From contig CAUYUJ010014187.1 of assembly GCA_963575745.1 (NCBI GenBank), forward strand, positions 65,001-129,000: a stretch of DNA of 64,000 nt, given 5' to 3'. The position numbers and the translations under genes are program-made. How positions within the stretch are numbered: the stretch's first letter is position 1; the number at the start of each line of letters is the position of its first letter. This stretch comes from Prorocentrum cordatum. Taxonomy: Eukaryota > Sar > Dinophyceae > Prorocentrales > Prorocentraceae. Below the pieces are notes generated by a model, which saw only the letters and a list, made by a program, of their open reading frames with translations, was not told where the DNA came from and searched no databases. Below are positions 22,126 to 34,140 of the stretch, in pieces.

Positions 22126-23236
22126 TTATGACGGCCATCGCCGCATTGCGATCAGTGGACAAGTCCACGAGCTCTCGAGTCCAGGCCTCAACAAATATGT
22201 TCCCTCGGAGGTTTTCCCCGAGTGGATGATCTTGGGCAAATGTAATCTCCACGCGTGTGAGATTGAATGGAAGCTGCAAGTGGTTCGCCCTCTCCGTCGC
22301 TGTGTGTTCTGAAAAATAACGGCCGCAGAATGTTGAACATCCCGCGGATCTGGAATCGCCGGAGATGGATCTGCATCATAGAGAGTTGTTCGGTCAGGGC
22401 CTGGGCTCGCGGCGACTTCTTTCCCCCTTGCAAGTGACCTCGACGCGCGGTGTGGACGGTCCCAGAAGGCCTTCGTGTTCGTGACCGAGAAGTTAAAACA
22501 GCCTGGCTGGTTGTCCGCAGGCGAAGGCTGAGCCTCGTCCACGCTCTGCGTTGTGCCCGCCGATAAGCCATTGCTCGCTAGCCAAGCAGTAGCGGGAGGA
22601 ACAGTTCCGCATGCTGTCGAATTGTCCTCCCAAATATCCAATCCCCCATTGGGAGCGTACGGATCACCATCAACTTCTGGCAGAGGGCCAGCCACCAATC
22701 GGCACCCTCGTGCAGCGATGCCTGTTCGAGAATGGCTTCGGCTGATATGCTCAAACGAGCTTGCCCATGCACGAGGCCTTTTCACATTGCGACGTTCTGC
22801 CCCTTCTGATTGAAAAGAAGCCATGTACGCAGTCTCCTCTGCATATGTCTGATCTATCCCGCAGGAAAGGTAGCACGGCAAATCATGCAGCTTCTTTTTG
22901 CCACCCCCAGAGACGCTGACCCACTTCGTTTCGTTGTAGCATCTCTTCCGAAACTCCTTCTCCTCCTCGGATTCTGGCTGCATTTTCCCCACTACCCGGA
23001 AAACTGGCGCCGCCCGAGGCCAGGTTGCCCCGTGCCTTAGAATATGCCTTCTTGTTCTTGGGAGAATGAACCGCTGTTGCACTTGGATCGGCAGTGCCCA
23101 GTTGGGCCTGCAAACTAGGATTAGGGCATGAACGGTCAGCCGCCCACACAATTGCATCGGCCGGCGGCGCCGGCAACTTCAAGCGATAGTGCTCTAGCAA
23201 CACGGCCTCGACCTTGCGCGACGTGTCATCATCCAC
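22126..23236 (-). CDS. Candidate coding region, unknown protein
   Basis: Two overlapping minus-strand frames with protein-like composition. One starts at an ATG at 23236 (MDDDTSRKVEAVLLEHYRLK) and runs to 22883. The other runs to 22126 and has MQPESEEEKEFRKRCYNE near 22980, then PYAPNGGLDIWEDNS. They seem to be consecutive parts of one protein joined by a frame change near 23000; an intron ending at the CAG before CCAGAATCC is possible, but I could not place a donor. No domain recognised. It lies downstream of, and on the same strand as, the next candidate gene. Confidence 0.35.
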
Positions 23237-23456
23237 AGAACAAGCCCAGCTCAGCTCGGGGGCCTGCTGACCCGGGTCAGTCAGACCCGGGTCAGCAGGA
23301 AACCAAAAAACTGCAACGCATGAAAGAAATGCAACGCAGGGCTTCGCAAGCCCGGGTTAGGCAACGCGCGCGGCCGCCTCGCGGCCACGAGCGGCTTGCT
23401 AACCTGAGTCAACCAGAGGGGGCCTTCGCCGGATCCCGCGGGATCCAGTGCCCTGG

Positions 23457-25774
23457 CTAACCCCCGTTTGCATTGACCCCCGTCTCTGAAGCCCCGATCA
23501 GCATCGGGAGCGGGCCCTTCCGGGGGCGCACCCGGGATGAACAGAGGACCAACGCGCGGCTGAAAGCCAACAAAAAAACTTTCAGCTCTGCGAGTCTGGG
23601 TTCATCCTCGTCGATGGCTTCCTCTAATTCTGAAGACAACCTAGAAGGCATCACGCCGGGCAAACGAGGAAACTCTTCGTTGGTCCATGGGTCAGCGAAG
23701 TATCTGGAATGGGCAGTCGAATTGGGCTTCCTACCCTTTTCCACATTCCATATCGCCCAGCAAGGCAGGCAAGGAACCCATGCTGCTTCGGCATCTGCGC
23801 CATGATCGGATCGTCCGTCCCCGAGGACCGAGCCAACGAAGGGCTGGCCGTGAAACAATGCTGCCAGCCCGCTGGTCCTCACAATATACTCGGCCAACAT
23901 GACAAGTGCTCCAACAACGACGCCTCCTTCGCCGATGCAAAGCGGATTAGTTTCGAGGAAGTCGTAATCACCATTCAGGGGCGCTTCAATGGTCGAGACG
24001 CCGCAGCTCCGTCCAGACTGACAATATTTGGGCATACATGAAAAGCCCTATACTGTTCGATGCGATGGTTCATGTCAACTCGGACCAGAGTGGCAATGTA
24101 ATTCCACATCTTCCAGGGATCAAGGTCGCCGTTTGCAGAGATCCAGCAAAAAAGTTCTCCCCCAATGTGGAAGACGTGCGTCACGTTGGTGGGAATGCGT
24201 TCAACGACATCATCCACGAATGCGACGGCCTCCGACAGGGCTTTGGTTGTGGAAGAGGCTAGGTACTCCAGGCTTCTCGATAAGACACCCACAAGCAGCC
24301 CGATCTTGCCATCAGACACAATGTTCAGATCCCCCCCCAAAAAAAAAGAATCACCTTGATAATCGTCGTGCTCAAAGACGTCCTTTCCGAGACACCCCGC
24401 GTTCTGTAGTTGGCTCCGAACCCCGATAGCTGTCGAAGCAGCAACGGCTTTCTGCAACCAAGCATGCGTCACAACTCTGCAATGGGGCTCGCTCGCTTCG
24501 GATTTGAAACTCGACTGGGAATCATTCTACTTCACGTTGTAGGACAAACTCGTGGAGCCCCCCGTATCTCGTCGAGATCCCGTTCCAATGATGATACGTT
24601 TGGCCGTTCCGACCCCCGCGCGGCCACTGTTGCAACGGCGGAAGAAGTCCTTTCGCAGCCCCCCCGAGGAAGCCGTCGCAGAGATGTCCTCTCCGACGAA
24701 CGGTACCCACCCACGGGAGATCCTCGACCAGTTCATCCCATTCTGCCGTGGGCATGGAATCTGCATTGGCGAGTTCGTTGTTTCCTTCCTTATGGAAAAC
24801 GCCTACATCCAAGGTCTCCTTCCATTGCATGAGGTCCCATGGACAACGTGAGATACACTTGGGGTCAGGCCACGTTCCCGTGATTTGGACCTTGGTAATC
24901 GCCTTCGCTGGCCCAGGCTGGGACCCTCCCATCTTCTGTCGGACGCTGCGGTTGGCCGGGTGGAACTTGTCCCACGGGACCTCCGCCTGCGCCAAGACTA
25001 TTGTCCGACGCCGTCAGACGGGCTGGCTGCGGCGGGCGGCGACAGTGCACCCCCTGCACCAGTGGCGCCAGCGGGGACGCCGTAGCGATACATGCATGAT
25101 TAAGGGCCCTCATGATTCTTCGTTCCAACATACATGACCCCCACCACACATTCCGCACCGGACCTCCCCAAGATTCCATGCCTGAAAAGAGAAACTGGCA
25201 TCGTCCTTCACACCCGTTGAGCCTCGAAGGCCCAGCCCGATGAGGTTGTCCATCGGGGCGCATGGGCCCACGGGGAATCATCACTGAATCGGTTCCCTCG
25301 ATGTGTCTCAGTCCAGAAATTCGACCAGTCACTGGCTACGCCGGTAAAGCGATCTAGCATATCCTCGATCTTCCACTTCTTGTGGTCAGGAGGCTTGTTC
25401 GCAGGATCCGCCCATAAAACCGACCTTGCCGAATATTCCTCCACCTGTTTAGCATTGCCACGGCGGTTCCACCTGGTCCTACGCCTGAGCGATGCCGATT
25501 GAGCAGTTACCGCACAATCGCACCTCACGTCTTTGCTGGGCAAGGAATACCTTTCGATGAGTTTGACAGCAGAGCTGTCGCAGGCAAGCAAAGCCTCGCC
25601 GCAGCAAGGAGGACGCGCGGATCGCGGCCGCCAGGGGGGCGGCAAGGTTTGCGAGCAGACAGTCGCAGTGACTACGCGCCGTCGAGACAAAACGGCAGCG
25701 GCAGAATTGGCAGTGGACGTGCGAGGGGAAGAGGTGAGGGAGACACGAGACGAGCGCGCGAGAACGCTGTGCAC
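23457..25774 (-). CDS. Candidate multi-exon gene, unknown function
   Basis: Three minus-strand frames join in phase 0 at GT-AG introns. Exon A (25774-25214) ends in SSGWAFEAQR. A 227-nt intron follows (25213-24987, GTGTGA...TTGGCGCAG). Exon B (24986-24531) starts AEVPWDKFHPANRS. A 79-nt intron follows (24530-24452, GTAGAA...TTGGTTGCAG), and the read-through frame hits a stop at its third codon. Exon C (24451-24038) includes VFEHDDYQGDSFFLGGDLN and WISANGDLDPWKMWNYIATL. A GTATGC donor at 24037 would lead into the next open frame, which reads to 23457 (GLAALFHGQPFVGSVLGDG, then NSTAHSRYFADPWTNEEF); that junction is unresolved. Trp-rich and hydrophobic patches suggest a folded protein. I do not recognise the family. 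The start codon and first exon are not fixed. Confidence 0.4.
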
Positions 25775-25799
25775 TTGACGGGCAAAAGCATAAGTGCAA

Positions 25800-26190
25800 C
25801 TGAATACCCGCTAACTTGCACCTCTCCCCTCAAGCTTCATGGCGTTCGTGAGGTACGTCACACTTACGAGAAATTCGACCCCGGACTTCGTGCGACGATG
25901 AAGTCATCGTCCAGGGGGACTTTGTTATGATTGCCCTGCATGTCCTTCAATCAGTACGCGCATCCGCGTTGCCTGTATGTATGAAATTCGCTCGCAGGGA
26001 GAAATCACGCATTTCGGGATCACGCCAATGTTGGCGTGCTGAAGGCCACTCTATGCGAACGATCCCTCCTCTCTCTATTACAGCGCCTGCGGTTTCGCGA
26101 AATGCCCACATGGTCGACCCACGAACCCGGAAAGGAATGTAAATATAGCAACCATGACGACGTTGCAAAGACACCTGATTGGGCGACGGG
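25800..26190. other. No gene seen
   Basis: Mixed-composition DNA between the candidate gene and the repeat block. Only short frames. Confidence 0.4.
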
Positions 26191-26194
26191 CAAA

Positions 26195-27345
26195 CGCAAT
26201 GCTGAGTGCATCGATATTGATGCACCGTGCCGAGGGCTGTGCTGCGCAGCGCCGTGCGCTCTATAGCGCTGTGGATCGAGTCCTCCTTTGCATCCGAGTT
26301 CTGACCGAACTGCTCTGTATCTTAAGCTCGAGCTGCCTCAGCACATAATACGTAGTTGCCCCAGAGCTTCTTGACAGGGGGACATGCCAGGAGGACGCGC
26401 CGCGGAACGTCCCACGGGACGCGCCAGGCGACGTGCCAGGGGACGTGCCACGGGGACGCACAGCGGGACGCGCCGAGGGGACGCGCTACGGAACGCGCCA
26501 CGGGACGTGCCAGGGGACGCACCCCGCGACGTGCCAGGGGGGCTGGCCACGGGACGCGCCACGGAACGCGCCAAGGAACGCGCCATGTTGCAATGCTGAG
26601 TGCATCGGTCTTGATGTACCGTGCCGAGGGCTGTGCTGTGCTGCGCCGTGCTGAACTGCGATGTGGCATGCCGCGATTGTGCTCTATATGGTTGTGGATC
26701 GAGTCCTCTTATGCGTCCGAGTCCTGACCGAACTGATCTGGATCTTAAACTCGTGCTGCCTCAGCACATAGTAGCTGCACCAGAGCTATTTGACAGGGCA
26801 TCATGGCAGGAGGACGCGCCGCGGAACGTACCAAGGGACGCGCCAGGCTACGTGCCACGGGACGTGCCACGGGGACGCACCGCGGGACGTGCCGATGGGA
26901 CGCGCTACGGAACGTGCCAATGGACGCGCCACGGGACGTGCCAGGGGACGCGCCGCGCAACGTGCCAGGGGGACTCGCAACGGGAGGCGCCACGGAACGT
27001 GCCAAGGCACGTGCCAAGTTGCAATGCTGAATGCATCGGTCTTGATGTACCGTGCCGAGGGCTGTGCTGTGCTGCGCCGTGCTGAATTGCGATGTGCCAT
27101 GCCGCGATTGTGCTCTTCATGGATCGAGTCCTCCTTTGCATCCGAGTCCTGACCGAACTGAGCTGGATCTTGAGCTCGAGCTGCCTCGGCACATACTAGC
27201 TGCCCCAGAGCTAATCGACAGGGGAACATGCCAGGGGCACGCGCCGCGGAACGTCCCAAGGGACGCGCCAGGCGACGTGCCAGGGGCCGCGCCACGGGGA
27301 CGCACCGCGGGACGCGCCGAGGGGACGCGCTACGGCATGTCAAAA
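26195..27345 (+). repeat. Three tandem ~400-430 bp units with GGGACGYGCCA subrepeats
   Basis: Units begin at about 26197, 26590 and 27020 with GCAATGCTGAGTGCATCG. Each has a unique-like first half (GCCGAGGGCTGTGCTG, then GACCGAACTG and AGCTCGAGCTGCCTC) and a second half of 10-12 bp subrepeats of the type GGGACGYGCCA. The third unit is truncated where the next minisatellite begins. Open frames (RDAPGDVPRD-like) are products of the subrepeat. Confidence 0.85.
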
Positions 27346-27690
27346 CACATAATGCTGTGACGGGACAACCATGTGAGATATCCCCCTGGATGGCCTGGAC
27401 ACCGAAAAACACATAGTGACAGCTCGGGGAACCATGTTAGATACACCCCCTGAATAGCCTGGACACATGAAAACACGGTCCTTGCTCAGAACAAGCATGT
27501 TAGATACCCCCTGGGTGGCCTGGATATTTAAAAACATGTGGTTCAAGCTCGGGACTACCATGTTCAATATCCCCCCGGGCGGCCTGGACACGTTAAACCA
27601 TGTGGTTCCAGCCCGGGACCACCATGTTAGATACCCCCATGGGTGGCCTGCAAACGTAAAAACACGTGGTCGAGCGGTCGTCTGGAGCAA
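27338..27690 (+). repeat. 63-bp minisatellite
   Basis: Five or more copies. The GGCCTGGACAC landmark lies at about 27391, 27455, 27516, 27580 and 27644, so the period is 61-64 bp. Each copy also carries ACCATGTTAGATACCCCC. Confidence 0.9.
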
Positions 27691-27790
27691 TGGAGTGCCC
27701 AGGAACGCCCAAGGGCGCCTGGAAGACAAAAAGTCAACAAATCGAAGAGAGAGAGAGAGAGGAAACAAAATACAAAAAAACAACAACAAA

Positions 27791-27791
<1 letters not shown>

Positions 27792-27821
<30 letters not shown>
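27792..27821 (+). repeat. Poly-A run (30 nt)
   Basis: Uninterrupted A tract preceded by AACAACAAAC. It might be the tail of a small retroposed sequence, but no body is recognised. Confidence 0.8.
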
Positions 27822-27824
<3 letters not shown>

Positions 27825-27865
27825 GACGTTCCGTTCCGAGTCCCAGGAAGGGTCCAGGAGCCCCA

Positions 27866-28030
27866 CGATGAATGCCTCGGCTATGGTGGCGCGTGCACAG
27901 ACATAGGGCGTACACGACGGGTGCGCCGCTGGCTGCTCGGTAGGAGCGCGCGCTCCTGCGGGGCCGCCGACGCGCGGGGGGGCGGCGGCATCGGGCGCCG
28001 ACGCCCTGCCACCCCGCCACACGACCAAGC
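27866..28030 (+). repeat. Duplicated GC-rich segment, copy 1
   Basis: About 160 bp starting ATGCCTCGGCTATGGTGGCG and ending near GCCGACGCCCTGCC. Repeated in direct orientation about 560 bp downstream. Confidence 0.8.
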
Positions 28031-28424
28031 ACGACAAGCGGTCGCGCCGCCACCACCACGCGCTTCCCCAAAAGCACGCGACCCGACGAGCGCCCCCAAG
28101 CTCGAGCCACACCCACACCCCAAGAGGGCGGGCACGGGTGGGACCGAGCGAGGCGAGCGCCCCAAGGCGCGAGCCAGACACCCCCCCGGGCGGGCGGGCG
28201 CGGGCAGGACAGAGCCCAGTGCGCATGCGGGCGCAGAAAGGCGGGGGGGCGGCGCACGAGAACGCCCCCCCTTCCCCCCCGAGGGGGTGCGCCGCATCGG
28301 GGTCGCGCCCGGGGTTCTCGCAGGTGTTGGAACTATTTCTGTCAATCCACAGAGCGCGCGGAAATGGGCGCGCGCTTGGCTTCCGCTTGCCAAGGCCTGA
28401 AAAGCGCGCTTTATGAAAAAACAA

Positions 28425-28590
28425 AATGCCTCGGCTATGGCGGCGCGTGCACCAACATAGGGCAAACACGACGGGTGCGCCGCTGGCTGCTCAGTAGGAG
28501 GCCTGCGCTCCCGCGGGGCCCCCGACGCGCGGCAGGAAAACATCGGGCGCCGACGCCCTGCCGCACCCCGCCGCACGCCCGATTAGGAAG
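28425..28590 (+). repeat. Duplicated GC-rich segment, copy 2
   Basis: Direct copy of 27866-28030 with scattered differences and a short gap. The 400 bp between the copies is GC-rich without a gene. Confidence 0.8.
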
Positions 28591-28599
28591 CCCTCCCCC

Positions 28600-29085
28600 G
28601 CGCCACGAGCATCCCGCGCGCGCGTTGCGCCCGCGCCCCGCCAGCCCGATGCACGCAACCAAGCGCTAGGCCACAGCTTCCCCCTCGGACGAATCCGAAT
28701 GCCCCACTGCGTGCTCGGCTGCGAGCATTTCGCCGGTCGTCTCCGCCAACGCGCAAGCGAAAGCGGCGAGAACGGCACCCACCCTGCGCGAATCGCGCGG
28801 CGGCGCCACCTCCGCAGTGGAAATTGCAGCGCTGGCGCTGGCGCGCGCTCTCCGCCGCGCCTTCTCGGAGCACCTTTTCCCCTCGCCCCCTGCGCAAGCA
28901 ATGCGTTCCCCAGTCGGCCGCCCTGGGCGTCCCAAAGCGCATTGCGCCAAGCTTGACCTGCGACGCAACGACCCCCGCGCGCGACATCCTTGAGCAGAGC
29001 GGTGTCGCGCCATCGCCAGGGCATCGCGATACGACACACGTCCGGGAACTTGTGAGGTCGAAAACCCGGATAGCAAAAAGGCACT
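28600..29085. other. GC-rich tract, no gene seen
   Basis: Arg/Ala-rich frames only, on both strands, as expected from composition. Confidence 0.45.
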
Positions 29086-29089
29086 GACA

Positions 29090-29225
29090 TAAACACGTTC
29101 ACGCAAACACGCACGCACCCACGGACACACACGCACACGCACACATAGACACACACATAACACAAGACACAACACAACACAGCACAACAACAGAACGCAA
29201 CACAACACATACACACAAACAAAAA

Positions 29226-29292
<67 letters not shown>
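29090..29292 (+). repeat. (CA)n microsatellite
   Basis: CACAC/ACACG-rich, becoming a clean (AC)n run at about 29230-29290. Confidence 0.95.
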
Positions 29293-29327
29293 TTACGAAA
29301 GCAGCTCCCCGCATACACTGGGAGCCC

Positions 29328-29355
29328 GCGGTAAACCGTCAACCTTGGTTACCGC
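29328..29355 (+). repeat. Hairpin module H1
   Basis: GCGGTAA-A-CC pairs with GGTTACCGC, a 9-bp stem with one bulged A. Followed at once by GGGAACTCGTAGAGCTTCC, the left end of composite element E1. Confidence 0.8.
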
Positions 29356-29360
29356 CGGGA

Positions 29361-30903
29361 ACTCGTAGAGCTTCCTCGTGCAATGCGGGCGCGGCAATCT
29401 CGCATGCCGCGCGCGCGAGGGCGCAGTCTCATGGAGGAGGACTGCAGGAGAATGGGGAAGAGAGGAAGGAAGAAGCAGGAGAAGCAGCAGGAAGAGAAGT
29501 AGGAGGGGAGGAGCAAGAAAGGCATCGCTATCTCTGGAAACATGATAGAGCACGAATAATTGTTTGAGTCGGTTTCTTGAAGCAGACCGAGCTCGGGCAT
29601 CTAGATACTTTAGACTAGCGGTTCCAAGAACTCTGCAGCTGATCTGCAGCTCCAATTCGAACCAGAAAACCATCACCATCTCTCGGAAATTATACAGAGC
29701 ACGAACATTTTGTCGGACCCAGCTCAGGTAGCAGACCCAGTTCGGGCATCTGGATACTTGAGACTAGCGCTGCGGATGATTCCCTTACGATTGATGTGCC
29801 AAAGAAATCTGTCGTTCGTCTGCAACTCGACATCTTAAGACAGTCACAACCATCTCTCTAAGATAGCAGAATACGAATAGTTGTTCGGACCTGGCTCTGG
29901 TAGATGACCGAGTTCGAGCATCTGGATTTTCTAGACTAGCGATTCCAATTATTGACTTCCGATTGGTGTAACAAACAACTGTGTAGCTCATCTGCAGCTC
30001 GACTTCAGTCAAGACTTTCAGCGTAACGAGTTCGTACACCTGGATACTTGAAACTAGCGCGCCTGATCCTTTCCTTCCCCTGCAGCTCATCTACAGCTCG
30101 AGATATCCTACCATCATCTCTGTAAAAGTTGAACAGGGTGCGTAAAGTTTTTCGTCGAACAGCAGACCGAGTTCGGACGTCTAGATACTTTAGACTAACG
30201 CTTATGATTATTCCCTTCCGAATTCTGCGACGCACAGCTCTGTAGCTCATCTCCAACTCAGTTCAGTCAAGAAAACCATCTCAATCTATCAAAAAATGCA
30301 GAGCACGAATAGTTTTTCGGATCCAGCTCGCGCAGCAGTCCGCGTTCGAGCATCTAGATGCTTTAGACTAGCGCGCCTCATGATTTCTTCCTAGTGATGT
30401 GCCAAACAGCTCTGTAGCTCATCTGCAGCTCGAGTTATATCGAGAAATGCATCATCATCTTCAAGAAAATTAACAGAGTACGAATAGTTTTGCGGGTCCA
30501 GTTTTGGTAGCAGACCGAGTTTGGACATCTGGATACTTAAGACTAATGCGTCTGATGGTTCTAGATGGAGGAGTGGGCTTGCCAGCACTGTAGCTGTTCT
30601 GGAGCTCGAGATAAGTTCAGAAAACGGACAGCACTGTCAAGATGACCCGAACAGCCGATCCCGCCAACATGCTATGTGGCAGTGATAGGTACCCGATCGA
30701 CCTGAGATTGAGATAGCGAATAAGATCGGATATGGGAGGGGGAAATACTAGAGCTCTAATGAGTGTTCAACATTCGAAATTGAATTTAAGCCGAGCAAAA
30801 GTCTGCAACACTTCGGTCTAATTTTTTTGACAACTAGCCCCCTAGCGCGCCAGAGTTACTCTTCTAGCTTTGCCGCTAACGCTCTTGGGGAAGCTCTACG
30901 AGT
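29361..30903 (+). mobile_element. Composite repeat element E1 (15-bp TIR)
   Basis: Begins ACTCGTAGAGCTTCC and ends GGAAGCTCTACGAGT, perfect 15-bp inverted termini. Inside: a purine-rich spacer, an array of about 150-180 bp units (29540-30640), then the conserved right-end segment (30640-30903). No protein detected, so it would be non-autonomous if mobile. Confidence 0.6.
29540..30640 (+). repeat. ~150-180 bp tandem array
   Basis: Six or seven diverged units recognised by GCAGACCGAGTTCGGGCATC, TAGACTAGCGCGCCTGATG and GTAGCTCATCTGCAGCTCGA. Spacing of the first landmark is about 120-176 bp. Not coding. Confidence 0.85.
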
Positions 30904-30905
30904 CA

Positions 30906-31022
30906 CATATACACACAGATACACGCACGCACATGCAAACAAATACACACACAGACTGATACACGCACAGAAATCACGCCCGTGCACACACACACATACA
31001 CAAACACACATACACGCACGCA

Positions 31023-31056
<34 letters not shown>

Positions 31057-31125
31057 ACACACACACATACACACACGCACACACACGCGCACACGCACGC
31101 AAACACACACGCGCGCGCGCGCCTG
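30906..31125 (+). repeat. (CA)n-rich microsatellite
   Basis: CACACA/ACGCAC-rich sequence starting exactly at the right end of element E1. Confidence 0.9.
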
Positions 31126-31640
31126 CGCCCCAGAACCTTCCCCTCCAGACCGCGCGTCGCGTAAAACCGCGCGCTTAAGCGTGCGCGGAAGCGAGCGCCT
31201 CAAGCAAGCGCGGCAGCACCCACAGCGCGCGCCGGAACGCTCCGGCGCACGCGTGAGGCGACACCATTAGGCTTGCGTGAAGCACGGCGACGCGATCTTG
31301 ACACGCCTCCAGCGACGCTTGGAAGCGAGCTGAGGCGCTGCGAAAAGCGCTCGGAGCGCCTCCAGCGACGCGTCGAAGCGTGCCTCAATCGATCCGAAGC
31401 GCTCCGGGACGCGCTGCAAGTTCCCGCGACTCGGTGCGAGAATCGTTGACCGGCAAGCGTTGGCGTCCGGCCCAGCTAGCCACCACGCCGGCTCCTTCTC
31501 TGAAACCCTTCTCAGCTCACGAGGAGCCATCTGGGAACTACTGCTGCCCCCGACGCCCAGACGTCTGGAGAGGTTTCTACGGGAACGTATTGGAGGGAGC
31601 TCCGCGGCACACGCTGGAGGTTGGGACAAGCCGCTGCGAG
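31126..31640. other. No gene seen
   Basis: GC-rich DNA in which GCGCTC/AAGCG-type motifs recur (31160-31420). Short frames only. Confidence 0.4.
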
Positions 31641-31644
31641 AATG

Positions 31645-33316
31645 ACTCGTAGAGCTTCCATAAGAGCGTTAGCGACGAAGCTAGAAAAGTAATTCTGGCG
31701 CGCTGGGGGGCTAGTTGGCAAAAAATCTCGACGGACGTTTTGCATAATCTTGCTCGGTTTAAATTCGATTTCTCGAAATTCAAGGTCGTTGGAGCTCTAG
31801 TATTTCCTCCGCGTATTTGATCTTATTCCCGCTCGCCATCTTGATTTCAGGTCGATCGGGTACCTACTACTGTCAAATAGCACTCAGGTGGGATCGTCTG
31901 TTCATTGTCATATTGACAGGTGCTGTCGGGTTTCTTAACTTAACTGAAGCTGCAGAGCAGCTAAAGAGCTGGGAGGCACACCTAAAGCATCTAGGAGTCA
32001 TCATGCGTGTCCGTCTAAAGTATCTAGATGTGTAGCAATACGTCTGCTACCAGGGCTGGGATCGGGAACCTATTCCTACCCTGCTATTTTTTCCAGATAA
32101 TGGTGCATTTCTTGACTGGACTCGAGCTGCAGATGAGGTACATGGCTGTTTGTTTGGCCAGCAGTCGGAAGACCATCATCAGGCGCGCTAGACTAAAGTA
32201 TCTAGATGTCTGAACTCGGTCTGTTATCAGAGCTGGAACCGCGAAACTATTCGCACTCTCACAATGTTTTGGAGATAATGGTCCTCAGATAACTTCGAGC
32301 CGCAGATGCGCTACAGAGCTGATTGGCACAGCAATCGAACGAACACCATCGGACGCGCTAGTCTGAAGTATCTAGATGTCTGAAGAGAAAGTTCTACCAG
32401 GCTAGTGGCTCGCTGAGCTTCCCTAGAGGCGTAGCGGCGAGGCTAGAGAGTAATGCCGGCGCGCCGGGGGGCCAGGTGGACAAAAAACTGTCGACGGATG
32501 TTTGCAGAATGACTCGTAGAGCTTCTCTGGGAGCGTTAGCGGCGAAGCTGGAAGAATAACTGCGGCGCGCTAGGGGCCGTCTTGAGGCTGTCTTGGGCCG
32601 TCTGAGGCGCTCCCAGGGCCGTCATGGGCAGTTTTCCGAGGACGTCTCAAGCTAAACCTTCTTGTTGAGCTCGAAGCACGCCGTACTCGCACATAACGAG
32701 GCGGGAGGGGCCTCCAGGATCAATTGGGGGGTGGCGTCACAATCTCCATTCGTACTCTGCAATTTTGTTGGACATGATGATGAGTTGTTTGACTCAACTC
32801 GAGCTGCATATCAGTTACAGAGCTTCTTGGCGCAGCAATCAAAAGACCATTATCAGGCACGCTAGTCCGAAGTATCTAGATGTCTGAACTCGGTCTGCTA
32901 CCAGAACTGGGTCCGCAAAACTATTCGTACGCTGTGTAATATATTTCGAGATGATGGACACTTTTTCAAATAACTCAAGCTACATATGCGATGCAGAACT
33001 ATTAAGCAATCGAAAGGAAATCAACAGACGCGCTAGTCTCAAGTACCCAGATTCCCGAACTGGTCACGCTTCTGGAATTAGAACCAGAAAACTATTGGTA
33101 CTCTACTATTTTTCAGGGACGACGATGCCTTCCTTGATCCTTCCCGTCCTTGTGCTGCTCCTGCTCCCCCCCCTCCTTCCTCTTATCTTCCTCACCCAAC
33201 TTTACATCATTTCTCTTTACTCTCTCTCTTCTTTTCTAGTCCTCCTCCACGCAACCGCACCCTCGCGCGAAATGCGAGATTTCCGCGCCCGCATTGCACG
33301 AGGAAGCTCTACGAGT
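31645..33316 (-). mobile_element. Composite repeat element E3 (inverted copy)
   Basis: Same architecture as E1 but reversed: right-end segment first (31645-31880), then reversed repeat units (31880-32390 and 32750-33130), ending GGAAGCTCTACGAGT at 33316 next to a reversed hairpin. Two further partial right-end segments lie inside at about 32405-32580, so insertions or rearrangements have occurred. Confidence 0.55.
31880..33130 (-). repeat. ~175 bp units, reversed orientation
   Basis: Units read as AAAGTATCTAGATG and GAACTCGGTCTGCTACCAG, the reverse complements of the 29.5-30.6 kb array. Interrupted by non-unit sequence at 32400-32740. Confidence 0.8.
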
Positions 33317-33320
33317 TCCC

Positions 33321-33350
33321 GGCGGTAACCAAGGTTGACGGTTTATCGCC
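33321..33350 (-). repeat. Hairpin module H2
   Basis: Reverse-oriented copy: GGCGGTAACC ... GGTTGACGGTTTATCGCC. Flanks the left end of E3. Confidence 0.75.
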
Positions 33351-33354
33351 GGCT

Positions 33355-33865
33355 TCCAGCGCTGGAGCGGCGAGGGTTGGCTGCTGGCTGGCACCACCAC
33401 CCTCCGGTTTCCAATCTAAAACCCTATAGCTCTCTGAGAGCTACCCGGGAACATCAGCGAGCTAGGCCCTGACCACCGCTTATGGAGGATGCACACCCCG
33501 CAAAAGCGGCGGCCTCGACACGGGCGCCCGCCGCCGAATACGCGCGGGAACGAATCGCGGCGGCGCGCCTTATAAGGAGCAGACGCAGAACAGCCAAACC
33601 TAGCCCGGGCCCCTGTGGCTTCTGCTATCAACCAGCTCGATGCATGCCTTGCGGGACGGGCGAGTGATCGGTGACATTGAGTTCGCCAATTCGCAGCCCA
33701 GGCGCAAGCAGAACTGGCGGGCGACGGAGCATCTGGCGCGCGGCGCGGGCCGGCCTAGCGCGCCCCCTCCCCCGCCGGCGCAGCGAGCGAGCGGCCTTGC
33801 GCCCATCTTCGCTGCGAGCCCACTGGGCGAAATTCCCGGATAGCTCCTTGCGAGCTGATAAAAGT
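33355..33865. other. No gene seen
   Basis: GC-rich sequence. Open frames are Ala/Arg-rich with no motif. Confidence 0.4.
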
Positions 33866-33868
33866 TTG

Positions 33869-34140
33869 ACTTGTAGAGCTTCCCTTAGAGCGTTAGCGGC
33901 GAAGCTAGAAGAAATTCCGGCGCGCTTGGGGGCTAGCTGGCAAACTCTCAATAAAACGTTTGCATAATTTTGCTCGGTTGAAATTCGATTCCGCAAAGTT
34001 CAACCATTCGTTGGAGCTCTAGTGTGTGTTTATCATCATAGTCGATCTTAATCCCGCTCCGCATCTCAATATTGGGTCGATCGGGTACCTACTACTGCCA
34101 AAAAGCATCCCAGCGGGATCGGCTGTTTTGTGTCATCTTG
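33869..34140 (-). repeat. Right-end segment of composite family (copy)
   Basis: Read on the plus strand: CTTGTAGAGCTTCC, GCGTTAGCGGCGAAGCTAGA, GGGGGCTAGCTGGCAAA, TTGGAGCTCTAGTGT and GATCGGGTACCTACTACTG, the same order as at 31645. Reversed ~175 bp units follow to about 34630. Confidence 0.75.

Noticed and set aside
28666-29342. Cys/Val-rich ORFs on the minus strand
   Set aside because: Translation of a (CA)n tract plus GC-rich flank, with no motif.
29328-29375. Hairpin module as a Helitron 3' end
   Set aside because: A hairpin is present, but no CTRR terminus follows at the expected distance and no Rep/helicase ORF is in the window.
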